The notes under the pieces were generated by a model, which did not search any database, had not been told where the DNA came from, and worked only from the letters and a program-made list of their open reading frames with translations. DNA of 64,000 nt from Sinomonas sp. P10A9 (GTDB lineage: Bacteria; Actinomycetota; Actinomycetes; Actinomycetales; Micrococcaceae), in assembly GCF_041022165.1 (NCBI RefSeq), contig NZ_CP163302.1:1736001-1800000 (forward strand), written 5' to 3'. Of this stretch, positions 54,672 to 62,331 are shown one piece after another; position 1 is the first letter of the stretch, and every line of letters begins with the position of its first letter. The translations under genes and the position numbers were made by a program.

Positions 54672-56492
54672 TCAGACCTTGCTCGGCTTGGGCGTGGAGT
54701 AGATCCCCTCGACGTAGTCCCCGAAGTCACTCATGATTTGGGCCCGCTTGACCTTGAGGGACGGCGTGAGGTGCCCCGAGGCCTCGGTGAAGTCCATGGG
54801 GACCACGCGGAACGCCTTGATGGCCTCAGCCTTGGAGACCGCAGTGTTGGCGTGGTCGATGAGCGTCTGCACATGCGCGAGGACCGTCGGGTTCGTCGCT
54901 GCCTCCTCCATGCTCGTGCCCTTCGGCAAGCCATGGCGATCAAGCCAGCCGGGGAGGGCCTCCTCGTCAAGGGTGACAAGCGCCGCGATGAACGGGCGGT
55001 TCTCGCCCACGACGACGACCTGCGAGACGAGCGCGTCGGCCCGGATCTGGTCCTCGAGCGGCGCGGGCGCAACGTTCTTGCCGCCAGCCGTGACGATGAT
55101 GTCCTTCTTGCGTCCGGTGATGCGCAGATAGCCGTCGGCGTCGAGCTCGCCGATGTCTCCTGTGTGGAACCAGCCGTCCGTGAACGTCTGGGCCTGGAGC
55201 TCGGGCAGGTTGTAGTAGCCGCGCATGACGCACACGCCCTTGGCCAGGATCTCGCCGTCATCGGCGATTCGCACCGCGTTCCCCGGCAGGGGGGCGCCCA
55301 CGGTGCCGATCTTGATAAGCGAGGGGGTGTTGACCGAGATGGGCGCTGTCGTCTCTGTGAGCCCGTAGCCCTCAAGGACGAGCAGCCCGATGCCGTGGAA
55401 GAAGTGCCCGAGCCGCTCGCCGAGCGGACCGCCGCCCGAGACGGCGTACTTGACGTGGCCGCCCATGGCGGCGCGAAGCTTCCTGTACACGAGGAGGTCG
55501 AACAGCGCGTGCTGGAGGCGGAGGCCGAGCGGCGGATGGCCGCCGTCTTCATGCGCCTTCGACCAGGCGATCGCAAGGTCCGCGGCGCGGCGGAAGATCT
55601 TGCCCTTGCCGCCGTCCTCGGCCTTGGTCAGGGCGGAATTGTAGACCTTCTCGAACACGCGGGGCACGACGAGGATGAACGTGGGCTCGAAGCTCTGCAG
55701 ATCGGCCAAGAGGTTCTTGACGTCCGGCGTATGCGCCATCTGGACACCGGCCGCCACCGCGAGCACTTCGATGAAGCGGGCGAAGACGTGGGCCAGGGGG
55801 AGGAAGAGGATCGTCTTCGCACCCGGCTCGACGACCTCGCCGAGCGCCGTCGCCGCATTCTCCGAGAGCGCGACGAAGTTCCCATGCGTCAGCTCGCATC
55901 CCTTGGGCCGTCCAAGCGTGCCGGAGGTGTAGATGATCGTCGCCGTCGAGTCGAGGGTCGCGGCCGATCGGCGCGCCTCGAGCTCCTCGTCCGAGACGCT
56001 CTTTCCCGCGGCGCGCAGGGCGTCGAGGCCGGCGGCGGACATCTGCCACACGTGCTTCATCCCGCTGAGGCCCTCGGACTCCACGGCCTGGCGGACAGCA
56101 TCCTCGTGGTGCGGCGTCTCGCCGAAGGCTGCCATTGCGCCCGAGTTGCCCAGGTTCCAGGCGATCTGGCTCGGCGATGAGGTCTCGTAGATCGGCACGG
56201 AGACCGCCCCCGCGAACCAGATGGCGAAGTCGATGAGCGTCCACTCGTAGCACGTGCGTGCCATGATGCCGACGCGGTCTCCTAGACCGACTCCTTCGGC
56301 GATGAGTCCCTTGGCGATCCGTTCGACATCGGCGCGGAACTCCTTGGCGGTGATGTCCTGCCACGCGCCGGCGGCATCCCGCTTGGCGAACAGCACGGGG
56401 TTCGACGGCTTCTCGGCCTGTTCGATGACGAAGTCCGTGGTGTTGTGCGACACGGGGGTGGGGACAAGGGGCGGGACGATCTTTTCGCGCAC
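54672..56492 (-). CDS. fadD: Long-chain acyl-CoA synthetase (FadD type)
   Basis: Activates fatty acids to acyl-CoA through an acyl-AMP. It has 606 residues. AMP-binding motif IIYTSGTLGRPKG, LPLAHVFARFIE, EGYGLTETTAPIS, WFHTGDIGELD and GRKKDIIVTAGGKNVAP are all present, as in FadD15-type enzymes. Start GTG 56492 has GAAGGAG 5 bp upstream. A TTACTC..AGTA operator lies 91 bp upstream, matching the one at the thioesterase gene. Confidence 0.95.
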   Translation of the reverse strand: MREKIVPPLVPTPVSHNTTDFVIEQAEKPSNPVLFAKRDAAGAWQDITAKEFRADVERIAKGLIAEGVGLGDRVGIMARTCYEWTLIDFAIWFAGAVSVPIYETSSPSQIAWNLGNSGAMAAFGETPHHEDAVRQAVESEGLSGMKHVWQMSAAGLDALRAAGKSVSDEELEARRSAATLDSTATIIYTSGTLGRPKGCELTHGNFVALSENAATALGEVVEPGAKTILFLPLAHVFARFIEVLAVAAGVQMAHTPDVKNLLADLQSFEPTFILVVPRVFEKVYNSALTKAEDGGKGKIFRRAADLAIAWSKAHEDGGHPPLGLRLQHALFDLLVYRKLRAAMGGHVKYAVSGGGPLGERLGHFFHGIGLLVLEGYGLTETTAPISVNTPSLIKIGTVGAPLPGNAVRIADDGEILAKGVCVMRGYYNLPELQAQTFTDGWFHTGDIGELDADGYLRITGRKKDIIVTAGGKNVAPAPLEDQIRADALVSQVVVVGENRPFIAALVTLDEEALPGWLDRHGLPKGTSMEEAATNPTVLAHVQTLIDHANTAVSKAEAIKAFRVVPMDFTEASGHLTPSLKVKRAQIMSDFGDYVEGIYSTPKPSKV

Positions 56493-56582
56493 GATTTCTC
56501 CTTCGGTATCTCCCGGTGCGCGGGAGATGGCTTAACCATATCCAAGCCCCACATTCCGGGTGTGCCTTGGATCACGCATAAT

Positions 56583-56598
56583 CCTACTGGCGAGTAAC
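56583..56598. promoter_or_regulatory. fadD upstream operator, imperfect copy of the thioesterase operator
   Basis: Minus strand GTTACTCGCCAGTAGG; it shares GTTACTCG and AGTA with GTTACTCGTGAGTAAC at 11117-11132. It lies in the gap between fadD and the divergent ROK kinase gene. Confidence 0.55.
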
Positions 56599-56662
56599 AA
56601 TAGCCCGAGCGGCAGCGTTGCGCCACACGGCTCCGCGGCGTCGCCCCATTAGAATGGCCAGC

Positions 56663-57688
56663 GTGCGCAGACCCCGCTTGGCCCCGACGTTCAGACAGCA
56701 GGACCCGAGGCTGAGGCGCAGGGGCCTCGCGATAGGCATCGACATCGGCGGAACGAAGGTCGCTGCGGGCGTCGTCGATGCCGAAGGACGGGTGCTGCGA
56801 CGCGCCCGCCGCGCGACGCCGGGCACACGTCCCCGCGAGGTCGAACGCGTGATCGCCGAGCTCGTCGAGGAGCTCAGCGCGCACCACCGGATCACCTCCG
56901 TGGGCATCGGCGCGGCCGGCTGGATGGACCTCGACGGCGGGACGGTGCTCTTCAGCCCGCACCTCGCCTGGCGCAACGAGCCGCTCCGGGAGAACCTCGA
57001 GAAGCTCCTCCGCCGCCGGATCTACCTCTCGAACGACGCCGACGCCGCCGCATGGGCGGAGTGGCGCTTCGGCGCGGGGAAACACGAGAGCCGGCTCGTG
57101 TGCATCACGCTCGGCACGGGGATCGGCGGGGCCATGGTGATGTCCGGCCGTCTCGAGCGGGGACGCTACGGCGTGGCCGGCGAGTTCGGCCACCAGATCA
57201 TCATGCCCGGCGGTCACCGGTGCGAATGCGGGAACCGCGGCTGCTGGGAGCAGTACGCATCCGGCAACGCCCTCGGGCGCGAGGCGCGGGAGCTCGCCCG
57301 CGCGAACTCGCCGGTCGCGCAGGAGCTGCTGCGCGCCGTCGACCGCGATCCGGAGCGCATCACGGGAGCGATCGTCACCGAGCTGGCCCGGGAGGGCGAC
57401 GCCGCCTCACAGGAGCTCCTCGAAGACGTAGGCGAGTGGCTCGGCCTGGGGCTTGCGAACCTCGCGGCCGCGCTGGATCCGGGCACCTTCGTGATCGGCG
57501 GCGGACTGTGCGATGCCGGGGAACTGCTCTTGGCTCCGGCGAGACGGGCGTTCGCGAGAAACCTGACGGGCCGCGGCTTCCGCCCCCCGGCGCGGATCGT
57601 GCGGGCGGATCTTGGCCCCGAAGCCGGCCTTATCGGCGCCGCCGACCTCTCACGCGTTCACCTGCGCTCGCGCGGTTGGGCGCACTGA
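56663..57688 (+). CDS. ROK family glucokinase
   Basis: Phosphorylates glucose, most likely with ATP or polyphosphate. It has 341 residues. The phosphate loop is AIGIDIGGTKVAAGVV, the sugar and metal site is EFGHQIIMPGGHRCECGNRG followed by CWEQYASG (ROK zinc Cys motif), with LGTGIGGAM and VIGGGL. Start GTG 56663 is 7 nt after TAGAAT (leaderless); an Arg-rich segment of about 20 residues precedes the kinase. Confidence 0.9.
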   Translation: MRRPRLAPTFRQQDPRLRRRGLAIGIDIGGTKVAAGVVDAEGRVLRRARRATPGTRPREVERVIAELVEELSAHHRITSVGIGAAGWMDLDGGTVLFSPHLAWRNEPLRENLEKLLRRRIYLSNDADAAAWAEWRFGAGKHESRLVCITLGTGIGGAMVMSGRLERGRYGVAGEFGHQIIMPGGHRCECGNRGCWEQYASGNALGREARELARANSPVAQELLRAVDRDPERITGAIVTELAREGDAASQELLEDVGEWLGLGLANLAAALDPGTFVIGGGLCDAGELLLAPARRAFARNLTGRGFRPPARIVRADLGPEAGLIGAADLSRVHLRSRGWAH

Positions 57689-57715
57689 CGCGTCGGATCC
57701 GTTCGGTGTGCTCGG

Positions 57716-58330
57716 CTAGATCCGGGCGCCGTCGTCGCCGTCGTCGTCCTTGTTCCGGGGGAGGCGCATGATCAGCGTTCCGACCCCAGCGATGAAGGCT
57801 GCCACGAGGAGCACGATCACGAAGCCCGGCACGCCGCGCCACACGAGCGCGCAGACGAGTAGGGCCACGGGGCCGCCCAGCGCCCCAGACCACGCAAGCA
57901 CCGAGACCGGGTCCGCGCCCGCGAGCACGGGCTCCGGCTCGTCGGGGACGAAGTCGCCGGGCAGGCCGTCGTGCTCATCGCCGGCCGGTCCTCGGCCCGA
58001 CACTCCGCTCCCCGAGGATTCGGACCGGCCCCCGGAGATTCCGAGCGGGTCGAAGCGCGAGAAGCCGGCGCCGTCGTCCCCGAGAGCGCCGGGATCACCA
58101 TCCGTGGGTTCGACGTTGCTGGGCGCGTCGGGGTGGATGAGCCCACTGCGGGGCCTGTGCCCGCGCGGCGGGGCGCCCGCGGCGGCGCGCTCGGCCGCGG
58201 ATGGTTCGCGCGGTGCAGGCCCCCCGCCTTCGTCGCCGGACGGCCCACCGCCGAGGCGCGCGACAAGGTCGCGCCACGCGTCGTCGTCGGGTGCGGCGTC
58301 GTGGCCGTCAGGATCCGGATGACCGCTCAT
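57716..58330 (-). CDS. Hypothetical membrane protein with disordered N-terminus
   Basis: It has 204 residues. About 140 are Gly/Pro/Asp-rich and disordered, then two membrane helices (WSGALGGPVALLVCALVW and FVIVLLVAAFIAGVGTLIM) and a charged tail (RLPRNKDDDGDDG). No family recognised. Its ATG overlaps the stop of the esterase gene by 4 nt (ATGA), so it is coupled to it. Confidence 0.75.
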   Translation of the reverse strand: MSGHPDPDGHDAAPDDDAWRDLVARLGGGPSGDEGGGPAPREPSAAERAAAGAPPRGHRPRSGLIHPDAPSNVEPTDGDPGALGDDGAGFSRFDPLGISGGRSESSGSGVSGRGPAGDEHDGLPGDFVPDEPEPVLAGADPVSVLAWSGALGGPVALLVCALVWRGVPGFVIVLLVAAFIAGVGTLIMRLPRNKDDDGDDGARI

Positions 58331-59106
58331 GCGGCGGACTCCGCTCCGTCGGTGGGCCGGGTGCCTTCGACAGGTGCGTCCGCGTGCGTCGCAGTGCCGA
58401 TGGTCTCGCGGATGAAGGCGGCCGACCGCGTGAAGATCGTCTCCGCGTCGTTGTCGAGCGTCGCGACATGGTAGCTGTCAGTGAGCCGGACCAGGCGGAT
58501 GTCCGTTCCGCCGTACCGGCCCAGAATGGCCCCGAGGCTCCGCTCGCTCGTGACCACGTGGTCCACCGTCGAGCGGAAGACCTGGAGGGGCGCGACGGCC
58601 CGGGGGAGGGCCTCCACGGTATCGCGGAAGAGGAGCTTCATCTGGTGCGCGGCCGCGACCGGGACGATGTCATACCCGCCCTCGTCCTGACCGGGTCTCT
58701 TGATGTCGTTGTGGATGCCCGGCACGGTCTTGACGACGTAGCGCATCACGGCCGAGACATGGGAGCGGGGATCGTCCACGACGAGTGCGGGGTTGACCAC
58801 CGTGACCGCGGCGACGGGCCGGTGTGCGGCAAGCCGCAGGGCCAGGGCACCGCCCATCGACAGGCCTGCCGCGACCACCGTGTCGCAGTCGCGTGCGAGC
58901 TCGAGGTAGGCGGCCTCGTACGCTTCGTACCAGACGCGCCACGGGATACGGGCGAGATCCTCGACCGACGTGCCATGGCCGGGCAGAAGGGGGGTCGAGA
59001 CGCGGAATCCGGCCTCGCGGAGCGCAGTGGCCCACGGCACGATTCCTGCGAGCTCGCCCGTGAAGCCGTGGCTCAGCGCGACCCCGACTGTCGGAGGGGT
59101 GTCCAT
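58327..59106 (-). CDS. Alpha/beta-hydrolase serine esterase (Est30/monoacylglycerol-lipase type)
   Basis: It has 259 residues. Oxyanion segment SHGFTGE, nucleophile AAGLSMGGALAL, Asp in FRSTVDHVV and His in DSYHVATLDND make a full triad. LPGHGTSVEDL is shared with the next gene. Start ATG 59106 lies 7 nt after CATAAT (leaderless); the longer frame to 59145 would include that promoter. Likely substrates are short- or medium-chain acyl esters. Confidence 0.88.
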   Translation of the reverse strand: MDTPPTVGVALSHGFTGELAGIVPWATALREAGFRVSTPLLPGHGTSVEDLARIPWRVWYEAYEAAYLELARDCDTVVAAGLSMGGALALRLAAHRPVAAVTVVNPALVVDDPRSHVSAVMRYVVKTVPGIHNDIKRPGQDEGGYDIVPVAAAHQMKLLFRDTVEALPRAVAPLQVFRSTVDHVVTSERSLGAILGRYGGTDIRLVRLTDSYHVATLDNDAETIFTRSAAFIRETIGTATHADAPVEGTRPTDGAESAA

Positions 59107-59168
59107 GGCATGAATTATGCACCGAGAGCTGGCCTCCGCCCTCACGCCACGAGGTTCGGGCGCGTCTG

Positions 59169-59960
59169 TCAGGCCCCGATCCCCGTATGCAGCGCGGCGT
59201 GCTCGGCCCAGCGGTCGAACGTGTCGGCCGTGCGGTCGATGATCAGCCGGGCTTCGGGTCCGCGTGTGGCGACGTGGGGGCTGCCGTGGAGGGGAACCAC
59301 CTGGACCTCCGGGCTCGAGACCCGGCCCACGATCCGGGCGAGCGACGACGGCGGGACGACCGGGTCGACGTCGGACTTGAACGCGATCAGGGGCACGGTG
59401 ACGCGCGGCAGGACGCGGTCGGTGGCATGGAAGAGGCGTTTGAGCTCGTGGACAGCGGCGATGGGGGTCCGCGAGTAGTCGCCCTCGTCGCCGACGGGCT
59501 GGGGTGCGTCGGCCTCGTCGATCGGACCTGTGGTGCGCATCAGCAGGCGGTAGACGCCGATGAAGCGCGCGCGCTGGTCATAGAAGCCGAGACCAGGATT
59601 GACGACGGCGATCCCCGCCACCGGGGGCACAGGGCCGTGCCCTTCGGCTGCTGAACGGCGCGCCGCGGTGTGGAGCGCGATCGTCCCGCCCATCGAGAGG
59701 CCCGCGAGGAAGAGGATGTCGGTGCGGGCTGCGACGGCCGCACAGGCTGCCGAGAAGCTGTCGGTCCACTCGTGCCACCGGCGCTTCTCGAGGTCTCGCC
59801 AGCTGGTTCCGTGTCCGGGAAGAAGGGGGACCTCGACGTCGAACCCGCGTGCGGCGAGGCCGTCCGCCCAAGGCTTGACGGACGAGGGGGAGCCCGAGAA
59901 TCCGTGGCAGAGCGCCACGCCGAGCCGATGAGGACGGACCCCGCCTTCCATATGCTCCAT
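59169..59960 (-). CDS. Alpha/beta-hydrolase serine esterase, paralogue of the neighbour
   Basis: It has 263 residues. CHGFSGSP, PLLPGHGTSWRDLEKRRWHEW, nucleophile LAGLSMGGTIALH, Asp in FKSDVDPVVP and His in LHGSPHVATRGPE align motif by motif with the next gene downstream, which suggests tandem duplication. It carries an extra loop (RRSAAEGHGPVPP). ATG 59960; an ATG at 59951 is an alternative. Confidence 0.88.
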   Translation of the reverse strand: MEHMEGGVRPHRLGVALCHGFSGSPSSVKPWADGLAARGFDVEVPLLPGHGTSWRDLEKRRWHEWTDSFSAACAAVAARTDILFLAGLSMGGTIALHTAARRSAAEGHGPVPPVAGIAVVNPGLGFYDQRARFIGVYRLLMRTTGPIDEADAPQPVGDEGDYSRTPIAAVHELKRLFHATDRVLPRVTVPLIAFKSDVDPVVPPSSLARIVGRVSSPEVQVVPLHGSPHVATRGPEARLIIDRTADTFDRWAEHAALHTGIGA

Positions 59961-60071
59961 GGGTCCATCGTGACAGCACGCAGGACACTTCGCATCGCGT
60001 CCGGTACGACATCCTGCGTGGCGTGGGTGAAAGCGTGCGCTCGTGCAGTCCGCGTGACACTACAGTGAGTC

Positions 60072-60863
60072 GTGGAAGCGCGAGCGAGTCGAGGAAGCGC
60101 GCCCGTACAGCAGCGCCTCATACAGCAGAAGGGCCACGCCTTGGTCTACTGGATCCTCAAGCAGATCTTCATCGGTCCGCTCGTCAAGCTGCTCTTCAGG
60201 CCGTGGACGAAGGGCACCGCCAACGTGCCCTCGACGGGTGCCGCGATCCTCGCCTCGAACCACCTCTCCTTCTCCGATTCGATCTTCCTGCCGCTCATGG
60301 TGCGGCGCCCCGTGGTCTTCCTCGCAAAACAGGAGTACTTCACGGGGCACGGACTCAAAGGCTGGTTGACGGCGGCCTTCTTCCGCTACACGAACCAGTT
60401 GCCCATGGACCGCTCCGGCGGGGAGGCCTCGGCGGCGTCCCTTGAGACCGGCGCCCACGTCCTGCGCAGCGGCGGGCTCCTGGGCATCTATCCCGAGGGC
60501 ACACGAAGTCCCGATGGCCGCCTGCACCGCGGGAAGGTCGGCGTTGCCCGGCTGGCCCTCGAGACGCGCGTGCCGGTCCTGCCGGTGGCTATGATCGGCA
60601 CGGAGAAGGTCCAGCCGATCGGCCAGCGACTGCCGTCGATCCGGCGCGTGGGGGTCATCATCGGCCAGCCGATGGACTTCTCGGAGTTCTATGACCGCGC
60701 CGAGGACCGGAACGTCCAGCGCGAGGTGACCGACCGGATCATGCGCCAGATCCAACAGCTCTCGGCCCAGGAGTACGTCAACATGTATGCCGCGGACGTC
60801 AAGGCCCGGCTCGCCGAGGAGGCCGCCCAGCGCCGCACGGAGCGCCCACCGGCCGACTCATGA
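60072..60863 (+). CDS. plsC: 1-acyl-sn-glycerol-3-phosphate acyltransferase
   Basis: Makes phosphatidic acid. It has 263 residues. Catalytic HxxxxD is NHLSFSD, the glycerol-3-phosphate site is GIYPEGTRSPDGRLHRGKVG, and the N-terminal hydrophobic segment is LVYWILKQIFIGPLVKLLF. GTG 60072 is 5 nt after TACAGT. It is followed 34 bp later by aroG, an arrangement shared with mycobacteria near pknL. Confidence 0.92.
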   Translation: MEARASRGSAPVQQRLIQQKGHALVYWILKQIFIGPLVKLLFRPWTKGTANVPSTGAAILASNHLSFSDSIFLPLMVRRPVVFLAKQEYFTGHGLKGWLTAAFFRYTNQLPMDRSGGEASAASLETGAHVLRSGGLLGIYPEGTRSPDGRLHRGKVGVARLALETRVPVLPVAMIGTEKVQPIGQRLPSIRRVGVIIGQPMDFSEFYDRAEDRNVQREVTDRIMRQIQQLSAQEYVNMYAADVKARLAEEAAQRRTERPPADS

Positions 60864-60897
60864 GCGCGAGGACCCGGCGGTGACTTAGCCTTGGGTG

Positions 60898-62292
60898 GTG
60901 ACTGATCTTTCCGTAGCGCCCGCCGGCCGATTCACGAGCACCGCCCAGAGCGGCGCCGCCGACTACCCGGGTCTGGACAACTGGCGTTCCCTGCCCATCT
61001 CGCAGCAGCCCACGTGGTCCGATGCGGATGTCTTCAAGGCCTCGGTCAGCGAACTGTCGATCCTCCCGCCGCTCGTGTTCGCCGGCGAGGTGGACGTGCT
61101 CCGCGAGCGCCTCGCCGCGGCAGCCCAGGGCCGCGCGTTCCTCCTCCAGGGCGGCGACTGCGCCGAGACCTTCGAGGCCGCCACGGCGGACCGCATCAGC
61201 GCCCGCGTGAAGACGATCCTCCAGATGGCCGTGGTGCTGACCTACGGCGCGCAACTACCCGTCATCAAGATGGGCCGCATGGCGGGGCAGTTCGCCAAGC
61301 CGCGGTCGTCGGAAACCGAGACCCGTGACGGCGTGACGCTTCCCGCCTACCGCGGTGACATCGTCAACGGCTACGAGTTCACGCCCGAGACCCGCGCGCA
61401 TGACGCAGCCCGCATGCTCCGCGCCTACCACACCTCGGCGTCGACCCTGAACCTCATCCGCGCCTTCACGCAGGGCGGCTTCGCCGACCTCCGGCTCGTG
61501 CATACGTGGAACAAGGGCTTCACGGAAAACCCGGCCCACGCGCGCTACGAGTCGCTGGCCCGTGAGATCGACCGCGCCATCAAGTTCATGGACTCGTGCG
61601 GAGTCGACTTCGACGCCCTGAAGCGCGTCGAGTTCTTCGCGAGCCACGAGGCCCTCCTGCTCGACTACGAGCGTGCGCTCACCCGCATCGACTCGCGGAC
61701 GGGCCTCCCGTACGATACGTCGGCCCACTTCCTGTGGATCGGTGAGCGCACCCGTGAGCTCGACCACGCGCATGTCGACTACCTCTCCCGCGTGCGCAAC
61801 CCGATCGGCGTCAAGCTCGGCCCCAAGACGACCGGCGACGACGCGCTGCGGCTCATCGACAAGCTCGACCCCGAGCGCGAGGCGGGCCGCCTGACCTTCA
61901 TCACCCGCATGGGTGCCGGGAACATCCGGGAGAAGCTGCCGCCGGTCGTCGAGAAGGTCACGGCCTCGGGCGCGCAGGTCCTGTGGGTCACGGACCCCAT
62001 GCACGGAAACACGGTCACGAGCCGCAACGGCTACAAGACGCGCCGCTTCGACGATGTCGTGGACGAGGTCCGCGGCTTCTTCGAGGTGCACGAAGGCCTC
62101 GGCACCGTCCCGGGCGGCCTGCACATGGAGATGACGGGCGACGACGTCGCCGAGTGCCTGGGCGGTTCCGACCCGATCGACGAGGCGGCCTTCGAGGACC
62201 GCTACGAGTCCGTGTGCGATCCCCGGCTGAACCACATGCAGTCGCTCGAGATGGCATTCCTGGTGGCCGGGGCTTTGTCCAAGCACCACTGA
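60898..62292 (+). CDS. aroG: 3-deoxy-7-phosphoheptulonate synthase, class II
   Basis: First shikimate-pathway step, from erythrose 4-phosphate and PEP. It has 464 residues of the class II (plant/AroG of Mycobacterium) type: LLQGGDCAETFEA, KMGRMAGQFAKPRSSETE, SHEALLLDYE, GVKLGPKTT, ITRMGAGNIRE and VTDPMHGNT. Start GTG 60898 is 6 nt after TAGCCT (leaderless), preferred over GTG 60895. Confidence 0.97.
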   Translation: MTDLSVAPAGRFTSTAQSGAADYPGLDNWRSLPISQQPTWSDADVFKASVSELSILPPLVFAGEVDVLRERLAAAAQGRAFLLQGGDCAETFEAATADRISARVKTILQMAVVLTYGAQLPVIKMGRMAGQFAKPRSSETETRDGVTLPAYRGDIVNGYEFTPETRAHDAARMLRAYHTSASTLNLIRAFTQGGFADLRLVHTWNKGFTENPAHARYESLAREIDRAIKFMDSCGVDFDALKRVEFFASHEALLLDYERALTRIDSRTGLPYDTSAHFLWIGERTRELDHAHVDYLSRVRNPIGVKLGPKTTGDDALRLIDKLDPEREAGRLTFITRMGAGNIREKLPPVVEKVTASGAQVLWVTDPMHGNTVTSRNGYKTRRFDDVVDEVRGFFEVHEGLGTVPGGLHMEMTGDDVAECLGGSDPIDEAAFEDRYESVCDPRLNHMQSLEMAFLVAGALSKHH

Positions 62293-62331
62293 CGTCGACA
62301 GGGCGTGGTGCCAGCGCGGCACCGGTAGGGC

